Shown: positions 43,432-52,140, counted from the stretch's first letter. The stretch is 64,000 nt of DNA from an uncultured Clostridia bacterium (GCA_947625915.1 CANQPX010000006.1:1-64000); one strand, 5' to 3'. The notes: a model not told the origin generated them from the letters alone. Made by a program: numbers and translations.

Positions 43432-43851
43432 TCATTCGTCAAGGACTTCCCGTATCCTGCGGGATATCCTGATAAATTCTTCCAGATCCTTCATTCCCAC
43501 CTTTTCGATAAGAAGTTCGGTCTTTTCAAGGAATTCCGCGCGTTTTTCAAGGATCGTATCCATGCCTTTGCGTGTGATCTTCACAACGGTGCGTCTTGCA
43601 TCCTTATCGGAATTCTCTCTGGTGATAAGACCGTTTTTCTCCATTTTTTTAAGAAGTGCGGCGACCCGAGCGGTAGAAACGTTCATTTTTTGGGAAATAT
43701 CCCCTGCAATTACTTCTTCTCCCGAATTTTCCAGCATCAGCAGTATAAAGCCTATGCCGCGTTCCGTTTCTTCCACGCGGGAAAAGATCTTTTTCGGGGT
43801 ACAAGTCCTGAACTCCCGCATCAATCTTTCCGCATCGCATTTAACGTCCAT
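43432..43851 (-). CDS. MarR-family transcriptional regulator
   Basis: A 139-residue winged-helix repressor. The recognition helix region is EVIAGDISQKMNVSTARVAALLKKMEKNGLI, followed by the wing DKDARRTVVKITRKG. The N-terminal helices begin MDVKCDAERLMREF. Drug-responsive repression of the adjacent ABC exporter is the usual arrangement for this gene order. AAAGGAGGG precedes the ATG. A perfect palindrome overlapping the transcription start of its promoter is the likely binding site, giving autoregulation and control of the exporter genes 66 bases downstream. Confidence 0.93.
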   Translation of the reverse strand: MDVKCDAERLMREFRTCTPKKIFSRVEETERGIGFILLMLENSGEEVIAGDISQKMNVSTARVAALLKKMEKNGLITRENSDKDARRTVVKITRKGMDTILEKRAEFLEKTELLIEKVGMKDLEEFIRISRRIREVLDE

Positions 43852-43935
43852 AAGCCCTCCTTTACAAAGTCCGCAGCAGAGTTCAGATCGTTAAGAGCTG
43901 CTGTAAGATCTTTTATATCTCTGCTCTCAAAACTT

Positions 43936-43955
43936 TATCTAACCCATATTAGATA
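43936..43955. promoter_or_regulatory. MarR operator (candidate)
   Basis: TATCTAA (43936-43942) and TTAGATA (43949-43955) form a perfect inverted repeat with a 6-base centre. It lies immediately downstream of the MarR -10, where binding would block initiation. Confidence 0.7.
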
Positions 43956-43983
43956 TTTTATAACAGTACACTCCCCTTGTCAA
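43955..43983 (-). promoter_or_regulatory. Promoter of the MarR-ABC operon
   Basis: Minus strand TTGACA (43978-43983), 17 bases, TAAAAT (43955-43960). Confidence 0.85.
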
Positions 43984-44026
43984 TAGCTATCAAAAAGTTT
44001 CACCTATTTTTCACAAACGCCCGCAG

Positions 44027-44055
44027 TTGAAAAATGCCGCGAAAAGGGTTATAAT
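44027..44055 (+). promoter_or_regulatory. Promoter of the sigma/anti-sigma operon
   Basis: TTGAAA (44027-44032), 17 bases, TATAAT (44050-44055). The leader before the sigma start is about 170 bases; I see no further clear element in the 379-bp gap beyond this and the MarR promoter. Confidence 0.75.
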
Positions 44056-44230
44056 AATACAAAGCAAAAACAATGCGAAACGTGCATTCACAAAAAATTA
44101 ACAAAAAAAATTTTGCCCTGTGAAAAATTATGCCCTTCCGGATTGTATTCATTTCAGAAGGCAAAAATCACTGTTGAGCTTGAAAACGACCGACGGCAGC
44201 TTGCTTTGCCGTACACTTGGGGGAAATACG

Positions 44231-44764
44231 ATGTATTCCGATAAAATCGCCGTATATGGCACGGAAGGTTACATTCAGTATGTTCTCGATACTTATTCAC
44301 AAACGATAATAAGACTTTGCTATACTTATGTACGGAATGTCTTTGACGCGGAAGATATCGCACAAGATGTTCTCGTATCACTGCTGAAACGCGGAAAAGG
44401 CTTTGAAAACACCGAACACGAAAAAGCTTGGCTCCTCCGTACAGCTATCAATAAATGCAAAAATCATCTTAGATCGGGCTGGATATCGAGAACTGTAAAA
44501 CTGAACGACGCCGATTCGTCTGAGACCGATGAACTTACCGAAACACAAAGCGAAGTTCTTGAAGCCGTCCTGTCACTTCCCGAAAAGTACAGAACGGTCA
44601 TACACCTGTTCTATTATGACGGTTACTCAATAAAAGAGATCTCACAGATAGTCGGGAAAAAAGCCGCTACCGTGGGAACTCTCCTCGCGCGCGGAAGAAA
44701 ATTGCTGAAAGAAATGATGATAGGAGGTCTTGATGAAGATGAACAAGTCGATAAAGGATTATAA
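44231..44764 (+). CDS. ECF-type RNA polymerase sigma factor
   Basis: A 177-residue sigma-70 family factor with only regions 2 and 4. Region 2 (about 20-85) contains RLCYTYVRNVFDAEDIAQDV, which binds core polymerase and the -10; region 4 (about 108-160) contains the LPEKYRTVIHLFYYDGYSIKEI helix-turn-helix. ATG 44231 (MYSDKIAVYG) has GGGGGAA upstream and is chosen over the 37-codon extension, which is not part of the family. It overlaps the membrane anti-sigma-like gene by 32 bases, the classic sigma/anti-sigma arrangement. Confidence 0.92.
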   Translation: MYSDKIAVYGTEGYIQYVLDTYSQTIIRLCYTYVRNVFDAEDIAQDVLVSLLKRGKGFENTEHEKAWLLRTAINKCKNHLRSGWISRTVKLNDADSSETDELTETQSEVLEAVLSLPEKYRTVIHLFYYDGYSIKEISQIVGKKAATVGTLLARGRKLLKEMMIGGLDEDEQVDKGL

Positions 44765-45830
44765 GGACGCTATGAACAGCATCAGGATCTCAGAAAGTTT
44801 CTATAAACGCACCGAAGCCCTTCTTAACGATCTTCCCGATGACGAAAACGACAAAAAACATTTCTATATCGGCAAGAAAATAACAGCCGCAGTCATGACG
44901 GCTGCCGCCTGTATCGTTTGCATAATAGGCATAAGGATCGTACTTGAAGAACGTGAAAACAATATTTCTTCCGAGCAGGATACGAGCATTACAATGATAA
45001 CCACTCAGGTGACAACCGATATTTCCGCTCCCAAACTTATAGATATTCCCGAAGGTATAGATGAAGAACTCGGCAAAGCGGCAGCCGCAGGCGCGCTCCC
45101 CGAATATGAGACGGCGACCGAGCCTGCGCTTACGGAAGATACAGGCTATGACGCTGCCGCCGACAGCGAAGATCGGGTACAGTTAACCGAGACCACCGCC
45201 GTACAAGCGCAAAGTTCCGCTCCCGATGAAAGCCAACCGCCCGAAACCACTTTGCCGCAGGGAACAGCTGTGTTCATCGCAAACCCGTACCCCGTTTGTT
45301 CCGTTCCGCCCCAAAAGGACGGCTCCGCCGAAGATACCGGGACTGAAGAAGCAAGCACCCAAGAAGAAACCGCTGCCGCCAATGAAGATGCCGAAGTTTA
45401 TGCTATCCCCGATATAAGCGACATCATGCCTGAAAATATCACCGTCCGAATAACAACGCATTTCAGCATGGAAGATGTCCGTTCCGATGAAGGAGCGGCA
45501 GCAAAAGAAATAAACGGAGAAGAATTTTCCGAAATACTGGATAAAATAAAGTCCGCTGCGGAAACTCCCGCGGAAGTGACCGGATCCGGTGCTGATCCTG
45601 TCGCTCCGATATTTGCAGTTGATATCTTTGACAAAACATCGGGAAATGCTCTTTACAGCATAAGTATCAACGATAACAAGACTCTTGTCATCATCAGGAG
45701 CGATCCCGCTCACGAAAAGATCGTCTGCACTCTTTCGGACAGCAGTTACATTGAACTGAAAAGAAGCCTGTTCCTTTTGTTCGGAACAGAAGAAGAATTA
45801 CAGGAGTTTGAAAGCATGACAGCACCCTAA
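44733..45830 (+). CDS. Membrane anti-sigma-like protein
   Basis: A 365-residue single-pass membrane protein. The cytosolic N-terminus (about 1-46) has no HxxxCxxC zinc motif. One membrane segment (about 47-69) is followed by a Thr/Glu/Pro/Ala-rich external stalk to about 230 and a folded domain to the end. By gene overlap it should hold and release the sigma factor encoded upstream in response to an external signal; this is inferred from position. AGGAGG lies 5 bases before ATG 44733. A terminator follows. Confidence 0.78.
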   Translation: MKMNKSIKDYKDAMNSIRISESFYKRTEALLNDLPDDENDKKHFYIGKKITAAVMTAAACIVCIIGIRIVLEERENNISSEQDTSITMITTQVTTDISAPKLIDIPEGIDEELGKAAAAGALPEYETATEPALTEDTGYDAAADSEDRVQLTETTAVQAQSSAPDESQPPETTLPQGTAVFIANPYPVCSVPPQKDGSAEDTGTEEASTQEETAAANEDAEVYAIPDISDIMPENITVRITTHFSMEDVRSDEGAAAKEINGEEFSEILDKIKSAAETPAEVTGSGADPVAPIFAVDIFDKTSGNALYSISINDNKTLVIIRSDPAHEKIVCTLSDSSYIELKRSLFLLFGTEEELQEFESMTAP

Positions 45831-45883
45831 AACTAAGTTTCGACCCGAAAAGATCGTGCCCCCAAGCGGTCTTTCGGTTGAAA

Positions 45884-45918
45884 AGGCTCCCCCTTCACAC
45901 GGAGGAGCCTGTTTTTTA
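45884..45918 (+). terminator. Terminator of the sigma operon
   Basis: AGGCTCC pairs with GGAGCCT, followed by GTTTTTT. A second imperfect hairpin (CCGAAAAGATCG with CGGTCTTTCGG) precedes it at about 45845-45878. Confidence 0.8.
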
Positions 45919-45992
45919 TGCGTTCCCATGACATTTATGCAAGCCGAAACGGTTTTTTATGCAAAAAGTCACAAAATAATGCGTAATTTATC

Positions 45993-46021
45993 TTGAAATT
46001 GAAATATTACTGTGGTATAAT
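45993..46021 (+). promoter_or_regulatory. ilvE promoter
   Basis: TTGAAA (45993-45998), 17 bases, TATAAT (46016-46021) with TGTGG before the -10. Confidence 0.85.
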
Positions 46022-46059
46022 TACTTTATATTTTTATTTTAGGAAAGGAAGCGTTCCAA

Positions 46060-47148
46060 ATGATGGAAATAAAAGTTACCCGCACTGCTTCTCCCAAAGC
46101 AAAACCTGCCGATGAAAGCAAACTCGGCTTCGGAAAGATCTTTACCGACCATATGTTCCTCATGAACTATGACGAAGGTCAGGGCTGGCATGACGCAAGG
46201 ATAGTTCCTTACGGACCGATACCGATGGATCCCGCCTCAATGTGTCTCCACTACGGTCAGGCTGACTTTGAGGGCTTGAAAGCTTACAGAACTGCAAGCG
46301 GAAAAATACAGCTTTTCCGCCCGGATCAGAACATGGCTCGTCTCAACCTTTCAAACGAGCGTCTCTGCATACCCAAGATAGACGAAGCTTTCGGCATCGA
46401 AGCAATAAAAACACTTGTAAAAGTTGATGAGGACTGGGTCCCTCATTCAGACGGAACATCGCTCTATATCCGTCCGTATATATTTGCAGTTGATCCTATG
46501 CTCGGCGTTCACCCCGCAAAACACCTTATTTTTGCTATAATAATGTCTCCCGTAGGCGCATATTATGCCGCAGGTCTTGCTCCGGTAAAGATCTATGTTG
46601 AGGAAAATTATGTAAGGGCAGTAACAGGCGGAACAGGTTTTACAAAGGCCGCCGCAAACTATGCTATATCCCTCAAAGCTCAGGAAGAAGCCGAAAAACA
46701 GGGCTATGCACAGGTGCTGTGGCTTGACGGCGTTCACAGGAAGTATATAGATGAAGTAGGCGCAATGAACGTATTCTTTGTTGTTGACGGTGAAGTTATC
46801 ACACCGAGCCTTGACAGAGGTTCGATCCTCGGCGGTATAACAAGGAAATCCTGTCTTGAACTTCTCCGCTCAATGAATTACAAAGTTTCCGAAAGGGATA
46901 TTTCCATTGACGAACTTGTTAACGCATACAAAGCGGGCAAATTCGATGAAGCTTTCGGAACAGGCACGGCTGCCGTAATTTCTCCTATCGGCGAGCTGAA
47001 ATACGGAGATCTTGTAATGCCTATCAACAATGGTGAGATAGGACCCATTTCGCAGAAGCTGTATGACACGCTTACGGGCATACAGTGGGGCAAGATCGAG
47101 GACACGCATCACTGGACGACGCCTGTCGGAGAATGCTGCTGCAAATGA
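46060..47148 (+). CDS. ilvE: Branched-chain amino acid aminotransferase
   Basis: PLP enzyme of fold type IV that transfers the amino group between glutamate and the keto acids of Leu, Ile and Val. The 362-residue length matches the longer BCAT type. Signatures: HYGQADFEGLKAYRT, the RPDQNMARLNLSNERLCIP segment, IRPYIFAVDP, the PLP lysine in TGFTKAAANYA, and EVGAMNVFFV with FGTGTAAVISPI near the C-terminus. GGAAAGGAAG precedes two adjacent ATGs. The tail ends in three cysteines (ECCCK), an unusual finish. Single-gene transcript. Confidence 0.95.
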   Translation: MMEIKVTRTASPKAKPADESKLGFGKIFTDHMFLMNYDEGQGWHDARIVPYGPIPMDPASMCLHYGQADFEGLKAYRTASGKIQLFRPDQNMARLNLSNERLCIPKIDEAFGIEAIKTLVKVDEDWVPHSDGTSLYIRPYIFAVDPMLGVHPAKHLIFAIIMSPVGAYYAAGLAPVKIYVEENYVRAVTGGTGFTKAAANYAISLKAQEEAEKQGYAQVLWLDGVHRKYIDEVGAMNVFFVVDGEVITPSLDRGSILGGITRKSCLELLRSMNYKVSERDISIDELVNAYKAGKFDEAFGTGTAAVISPIGELKYGDLVMPINNGEIGPISQKLYDTLTGIQWGKIEDTHHWTTPVGECCCK

Positions 47149-47166
47149 TGGCAATAAAATAAACGT

Positions 47167-47195
47167 AAAGCCCGCCGAAAGGCGGGCTTTGAGTT
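47167..47195. terminator. Terminator between ilvE and the PPK2 gene
   Basis: AAAGCCCGCC pairs perfectly with GGCGGGCTTT around a GAAA tetraloop, with GAGTTTTT after it. The converging PPK2 gene ends just beyond. Confidence 0.85.
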
Positions 47196-47196
47196 T

Positions 47197-48681
47197 TTAA
47201 GAGTTCTTTATGTAGTCCGAAAGGACATCTATCACTATGTTCATTATTTTTATACGCGCGTAAAGCTTGTCATTCGCTTCAATAATGTTCCACGGCGCTG
47301 TCTTTGTGGAAGTCTTTGCGATCATTTCATCTACTGCCGCTTCGTAAAGATCCCATTTCTCACGGTTGCGCCAGTCTTCATCGGTGATCTTCCATTGTTT
47401 CAAAGGATCCTGCGCGCGGGCGTTGAAACGCCGCAGCTGCTCATCTTTGTCTATATGCAGCCAGAATTTAAGTATCACCGCACCGCCGCGGGCAAGTTCT
47501 TCTTCAAATTCGTTTATCTCACGGTATGCCATATCACAGCGTTCTCTCGGCGTAAAGCCTTCTATCCGCTCTACCATTACCCTTCCGTACCATGAACGGT
47601 CAAATATCGTGATATGCCCCGTTTTGGGAAGTTCGTTCCAGAAACGCCACAGGTAATGATGGTTCAGTTCCCTTTTATCAGGAGCAGCTATCGGAACAGC
47701 TTCATAGCCGCGCGGATCGAGAGCATAGGATATACGCTTTATCGCGCCGCCCTTTCCCGCGGCGTCCCAACCTTCAAAAACCATTATAACGGGGATCTTG
47801 TGCTTATAGATCTTGCCATGCAGCCTTGAAAGTTCTTTACGGGCTTTTTTAAGTTCCTCATCGTATTTTGTCGGCTGCAGCGACTTGTTTTCAAGCTTCA
47901 CGTCTGCAAGTTTCGGGCATGGCGAAAGAGCAAAACGACTCATTTCCTCCGCTGTGGGCTTAGGATATGCAGGCTCACTGTTTATGGCGTTGGTTATCTG
48001 ACTTACAAGAATGTTAAAAACTTCAAACCTCGTAAATCTGCGGTCGGTGGTATCTATAACTCTCCAAGGGCAATATTTTGTATTTGTCTTTTCGAGCATA
48101 TCATCAAACTGTTTATAATACGCGTCATAATTTTTATGGCGTTTCTTATCAAGTTCCGTGACGCGCCATTTTGTAGCATTATCCTCTTTAAGTTTCAGGA
48201 AACGCTTTTTTTGCTCCTTGCGGGAAATATGCAGGAACAGTTTTATTATCAGGCAGCCGTCGTCAGTAAGCTGTCTTTCAAAAGTATTTACCGTATCGAC
48301 TCTTGCGGAATATTCCGACTCGGATATGCCCTCTTCCATTTTGGCGATGGCAAGTTCCTGATACCAACTCCTGTCAAGAACGGATATCGTGCCGTATTCG
48401 GGAATATTTTCCCAGAAGCGTTTCATAAGCGGATAGCGTCTTTCCGACTCGGTGGCGGGCATTGTGGAGCAGACTTTGAAAAATCTCGGGTCAAGAAGCT
48501 TTATGACATCCGCGATAAGAGTACCTTTTCCCGACGCGCCCCAGCCTTCAAGAAGGATTATCACGGGAAGTTTCTTCTCGCGGATCTTCTGCTGCAAAGA
48601 GGAAAGCGTTTTTTCCAGTTCATTGGTAAGTTCCTTATAATCGGAGGATCTGCCTTTGTCGGTGAGTGCGTTTTCAAGCAT
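47197..48681 (-). CDS. Two-domain polyphosphate kinase 2 (polyphosphate:AMP phosphotransferase type)
   Basis: A 494-residue protein with two complete PPK2 domains in tandem. Each has a Walker A (EGWGASGKGT at 45-54; EGWDAAGKGG in the second half), and a lid/Walker B region (DRSWYQELAI; DRSWYGRVMVERI). In studied two-domain enzymes, polyphosphate phosphorylates AMP to ADP and only the C-terminal domain is active. Here both loops look intact. ATG 48681 has AAAGGAAG upstream; the extension to 48729 lacks support. It is divergent from the unknown 324-residue gene. Confidence 0.92.
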   Translation of the reverse strand: MLENALTDKGRSSDYKELTNELEKTLSSLQQKIREKKLPVIILLEGWGASGKGTLIADVIKLLDPRFFKVCSTMPATESERRYPLMKRFWENIPEYGTISVLDRSWYQELAIAKMEEGISESEYSARVDTVNTFERQLTDDGCLIIKLFLHISRKEQKKRFLKLKEDNATKWRVTELDKKRHKNYDAYYKQFDDMLEKTNTKYCPWRVIDTTDRRFTRFEVFNILVSQITNAINSEPAYPKPTAEEMSRFALSPCPKLADVKLENKSLQPTKYDEELKKARKELSRLHGKIYKHKIPVIMVFEGWDAAGKGGAIKRISYALDPRGYEAVPIAAPDKRELNHHYLWRFWNELPKTGHITIFDRSWYGRVMVERIEGFTPRERCDMAYREINEFEEELARGGAVILKFWLHIDKDEQLRRFNARAQDPLKQWKITDEDWRNREKWDLYEAAVDEMIAKTSTKTAPWNIIEANDKLYARIKIMNIVIDVLSDYIKNS

Positions 48682-48746
48682 GGAGCATCTTCCTTTCAAA
48701 ATAAATTTCCCTAATATTGCCACCTGCAAACTTACTGTTCAAATAT

Positions 48747-48775
48747 ATTATAACCCATTTTTCCCTCATACGCAA
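48747..48775 (-). promoter_or_regulatory. PPK2 gene promoter
   Basis: Minus strand TTGCGT (48770-48775), 17 bases, TATAAT (48747-48752). Confidence 0.75.
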
Positions 48776-48897
48776 GACCCTTTTTCATAAAATAACAAAT
48801 TTTGCCCCATATTTACACGTTAAGTGAATATTTTCCGCCGAACATAAAAAATTTACTTATATATAACTCAAATTGCTATTATATAGGAAAAATTCTA

Positions 48898-48926
48898 TTG
48901 CATTTGTAAAAAATATGTGGTATAAT
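48898..48926 (+). promoter_or_regulatory. Promoter of the 324-residue protein gene
   Basis: TTGCAT (48898-48903), 17 bases, TATAAT (48921-48926) with TGTGG before the -10. The 338-bp gap 48682-49019 otherwise holds only the divergent PPK2 promoter and AT-rich sequence. Confidence 0.8.
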
Positions 48927-48975
48927 ACTATTTGGTATCTGTTCAGAGAATTAACATAATATCATAAGCATAAAA

Positions 48976-49019
48976 GAAAGGAGATATGCCCGCCGAACGC
49001 AGGCATTGTAATATCAGCT
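48976..49019 (+). promoter_or_regulatory. Distant ribosome binding site with hairpin
   Basis: AAAGGAG is followed almost at once by an ATGCC/GGCAT stem-loop and then 13 bases to ATG 49020. The layout mirrors that of coaD, with an effective spacing of about 15 bases if the hairpin folds. Confidence 0.45.
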
Positions 49020-49994
49020 ATGGGATTTCCTGTTGTTTCACCAACAATATTAAAAGAACTCACCGAAGAAATGAAGCCGATGCAGCCCAATGAATTCTGC
49101 GATGTGATCGTTTCACCCGCTGCAGTCGAATATGCGCCGAAACTCTGTCATGAACAGGTGGTGCGAAAACTCATAAACGAAAAGGATATTCTGTCTTATA
49201 ATATGTCCGAACTTCCCGATGATACAAGCGAACAGTTCATCGAACAAAGCAGAAAGATCGTTTCGCTTTACCCCGCGACTGCTTATTATTGGCAGCTAAG
49301 AACTCTTATCATGAGCATTTTGCAGGATCGCAGAGTCAAGTTTGAAAAACGTTTGCTGCTGTTAAACTATTCCATAAAGACCGTTCAGGGAATGACAGAT
49401 AAGGGGCAGCCCGGTCTTATCCCTAAATTTATTGAGGATTTTACCGCGCCGGATATCGACTATGCACCCGTACTCGAATACTTCAAAGCTATCCGCCCGA
49501 ACCCCGGATATTCCCTTGCGGACGGGATATCTCTCCTCAAATCGCTCAATAAAGCAAATGCGTCTTATAAAGAAGTCCTTTCGGGGATCTATAAAAATCT
49601 CGGCGTTTCCGGTCCCGAAACGCTGAAAATGACCGATATGAAAAAATATCTGAGCCTGAGAAAACAATACAGCGACTTCATTTCCGGCGAAAAAGCCGCT
49701 TATATGGAAAATGTCATCATAAGCTACGTATGGACATATTCCCTGCCGCTGTCAAACCCCGAATTAAATTTCTGGGATCATTTCGTTTTCCTTTGCTCGG
49801 TCTATAACGCTTTGAAAATAATGCTCACCTGCTATGACCCGGAAGGCGACGATGAAAAATTCGTAAAAGCGATATGCGCCTTCGATACCGCTTTAAGGGC
49901 TTCCGACAAGAAGCTTATGAACAAAGTAATATTTGCGGTCAAAAACGCAGGACAAAATAACAACGGCGATCTTGCCGTACTCACTTTGAGCTGA
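49020..49994 (+). CDS. Protein of unknown function upstream of the MetRS-like gene
   Basis: A 324-residue, mainly helical, soluble protein that I do not recognise. There is no signal peptide, membrane segment or known motif; the C-terminal half has aromatic-rich helices (AYMENVIISYVWTYSLPL, NFWDHFVFLCSVYNALKIML). The start is uncertain because the only good Shine-Dalgarno is about 36 bases upstream behind a hairpin. A hairpin with a T6 run separates it from the MetRS-like gene, so the two may or may not be cotranscribed. Confidence 0.7.
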   Translation: MGFPVVSPTILKELTEEMKPMQPNEFCDVIVSPAAVEYAPKLCHEQVVRKLINEKDILSYNMSELPDDTSEQFIEQSRKIVSLYPATAYYWQLRTLIMSILQDRRVKFEKRLLLLNYSIKTVQGMTDKGQPGLIPKFIEDFTAPDIDYAPVLEYFKAIRPNPGYSLADGISLLKSLNKANASYKEVLSGIYKNLGVSGPETLKMTDMKKYLSLRKQYSDFISGEKAAYMENVIISYVWTYSLPLSNPELNFWDHFVFLCSVYNALKIMLTCYDPEGDDEKFVKAICAFDTALRASDKKLMNKVIFAVKNAGQNNNGDLAVLTLS

Positions 49995-50008
49995 ATGATC
50001 TTTACCGA

Positions 50009-50056
50009 GGAATGAAGTGCCGCAATGCCGCGGCAGCTCCATTCCCCGTATTTTTT
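50009..50056 (+). terminator. Hairpin with T run ahead of the MetRS-like gene
   Basis: GGAATG and TGCCGC pair with GCGGCA and CATTCC around a short loop; CCCCGTATTTTTT follows. The ribosome binding site of the next gene lies directly after the T run, so this could be a terminator or an attenuator. Confidence 0.6.
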
Positions 50057-50069
50057 GGAGGTTTTTATC

Positions 50070-52091
50070 ATGGATAACAGAAGCAGCGGCAAAAAAGCCC
50101 TTTCAAGAGACGATCGCCCCGTATTCCCCAAAAGAGCCGTCATAACAGGCGGTATGCCTTACGGAAATAAGGAACTCCATTTCGGACACGTCGGCGGCGT
50201 TTTTGTGTTTGCAGACGTGTATGCAAGATTTCTCCGCGACAGGATCGGCGCGGAAAACGTAATTTTCGTTTCGGGAACGGACTGCTACGGCTCTCCGATT
50301 GCGGAAAGCTACAGAAAACTTGTAAAAGATAAGGGATATAAGGGTTCTATAGAGGACTTTGTACGCTCAAACCACGAGAGCCAGAAGAAAACTCTTGACG
50401 ATTACGGCATAAGCCTTAACCTTTTCGGCGCATCGGGACTCGGCAGAACTGCCGAAGTCCATAACGAAGTTTCCGACAAATTCATAAGAAAACTTTACGA
50501 AAACGGTCATCTGCGCATGATCTCCACTCCGCAGTTCTACGACGAAAAAGCGGGAACTTTCCTTAACGGCAGACAGGTAGTGGGAAAATGCCCCGTTCAG
50601 GGCTGCCAGTCGGAAAAAGGCTATGCCGATGAATGCGACCTCGGGCATCAGTATATGCCGCAGGATCTTATCGATCCGAGAAGTACGGTCACAGGCGAAA
50701 AACCGATAATGAAAGATGTTATGAACTGGTATTTCAAGCTGCCCGAACATCTTGATATCCTCCGCGAATATACGGAAAATATCAAAAAAAAGGACAATGT
50801 CCGCCAAGTCGTTTACAAAACCATAGGCGAATTTCTCGAACCGCCTGTGATCTACATCATGAACGACTACCGCGAAAAATACGACGAAATAAAAGATAAG
50901 CTCGCTAAACATGAACTGATGGAAGAACCGAAAAAATCTTCATTTACAATAGTATTCTCCGCACTGGAGGACAGAGAAGCTTCCTGCGGGATCCTTTCCG
51001 AAGCGGGGATACGTTTCCGCACAGGCAAAACGCTCGTTCCTTTCCGCCTGACGGGAAATATCGAATGGGGAGTTCCCGCGCCTGTTCTGGAAAATGAAGA
51101 TCCGCTTACTGTCTGGGTATGGCCCGAATCGCTCTGGGCACCTATCTCATTTACACAGGCGTATCTTGAATCCATTGGAAAAAAACGTGAAGAATGGAAG
51201 GATTTCTGGTGTTCAAAAGACGCTCAGGTCTACCAGTTCATCGGTCAGGACAACATTTACTTTTACGGTATCGCCGAAATGGCAATGTTCATGGCGCAGC
51301 AAGAGGGCGGAAAGCTTTCCTGCGAACCGAAGGACGGCGAACTTCAGCTGCCGATACTTGTTGCTAATCACCATATACTTTTCCTTGACAAAAAAGCTTC
51401 CAGCAGCGGCGCGGTAAAGCCGCCCATGGCAGCGGAACTTCTCAATTATTACACAGCGGAACAGCTGCGTATGCACTTTCTGAGTCTGGGACTGGGAATG
51501 AGAAGCGTAAGTTTCCAGCCGAAACCGCTTAATCCTGCCGCGAACCCCGATGAAGGCGATCCTGTTACAAAGGAAGGTTTCCTGCTTTCAAACGTATTCA
51601 ACAGAATTATCCGCACCTGCTTCTATGATACGCAGAAATATTTTGACGGAAAAATGCCTGTTGGCGCGGTTGATGAAGAAATACTTGCGGATTCGGAAAA
51701 AGCCGTGCTTGAATACGAGCGTTTTATGTATAAATTTGAGTTCCATCAGGTAACATACGTTCTGGACTCATATATCCGCAAAGCAAGCAAATATATGGCA
51801 AAAGCCAAAGCAGAAGCCGACAAAGCCGATGATAACGAACTGCGCAGAAAATGGCTGACAAATGTTTTCCACATGATAAAGACAGCCGCTGTGCTGCTTC
51901 ACCCGATCGCTCCCGACGGAACGGAAATGGTTCGTGAATATCTGGAACTTGATGAAAAGCTCTGGAACTGGGATAACATATTTGACACACTTTCCGACAC
52001 GCTTCTGAAAGGTGAAACCGAGCACAAGTTAAAGTTCCTTGAGCCGCGTGTAGACTTTTTCAAGCGTCACGAGAGCCAGTTTGAAAAATAA
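50070..52091 (+). CDS. Methionyl-tRNA synthetase-like class I tRNA ligase
   Basis: A 673-residue MetRS-like protein. GGMPYGNKELHFGHVGG has the HIGH-type motif (HFGH), FVSGTDCYGSPI is the MetRS core, and KCPVQGC with ECDLGH forms the knuckle in the connective domain. The anticodon-binding helical domain follows, but no C-terminal tRNA-binding domain. The KMSKS loop is degenerate: where KMSKSxG is expected it reads KASSSG, so the catalytic second lysine is lost. It may be a low-activity MetRS, a paralogue with a new role, or one that uses a neighbouring lysine. ATG 50070 has GGAGG 9 bases upstream. Confidence 0.88.
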   Translation: MDNRSSGKKALSRDDRPVFPKRAVITGGMPYGNKELHFGHVGGVFVFADVYARFLRDRIGAENVIFVSGTDCYGSPIAESYRKLVKDKGYKGSIEDFVRSNHESQKKTLDDYGISLNLFGASGLGRTAEVHNEVSDKFIRKLYENGHLRMISTPQFYDEKAGTFLNGRQVVGKCPVQGCQSEKGYADECDLGHQYMPQDLIDPRSTVTGEKPIMKDVMNWYFKLPEHLDILREYTENIKKKDNVRQVVYKTIGEFLEPPVIYIMNDYREKYDEIKDKLAKHELMEEPKKSSFTIVFSALEDREASCGILSEAGIRFRTGKTLVPFRLTGNIEWGVPAPVLENEDPLTVWVWPESLWAPISFTQAYLESIGKKREEWKDFWCSKDAQVYQFIGQDNIYFYGIAEMAMFMAQQEGGKLSCEPKDGELQLPILVANHHILFLDKKASSSGAVKPPMAAELLNYYTAEQLRMHFLSLGLGMRSVSFQPKPLNPAANPDEGDPVTKEGFLLSNVFNRIIRTCFYDTQKYFDGKMPVGAVDEEILADSEKAVLEYERFMYKFEFHQVTYVLDSYIRKASKYMAKAKAEADKADDNELRRKWLTNVFHMIKTAAVLLHPIAPDGTEMVREYLELDEKLWNWDNIFDTLSDTLLKGETEHKLKFLEPRVDFFKRHESQFEK

Positions 52092-52102
52092 AAGTTATAA
52101 TT

Positions 52103-52139
52103 AAAATATCGGCGGAGCATGAAACTCCGCCGATATTTT
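52103..52139. terminator. Bidirectional terminator between the MetRS-like gene and spoVT
   Basis: A perfect 15-bp stem, AAAATATCGGCGGAG with CTCCGCCGATATTTT, around a 7-base loop. It has T-rich ends on both strands and separates two converging genes. Confidence 0.9.
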
Positions 52140-52140
52140 C

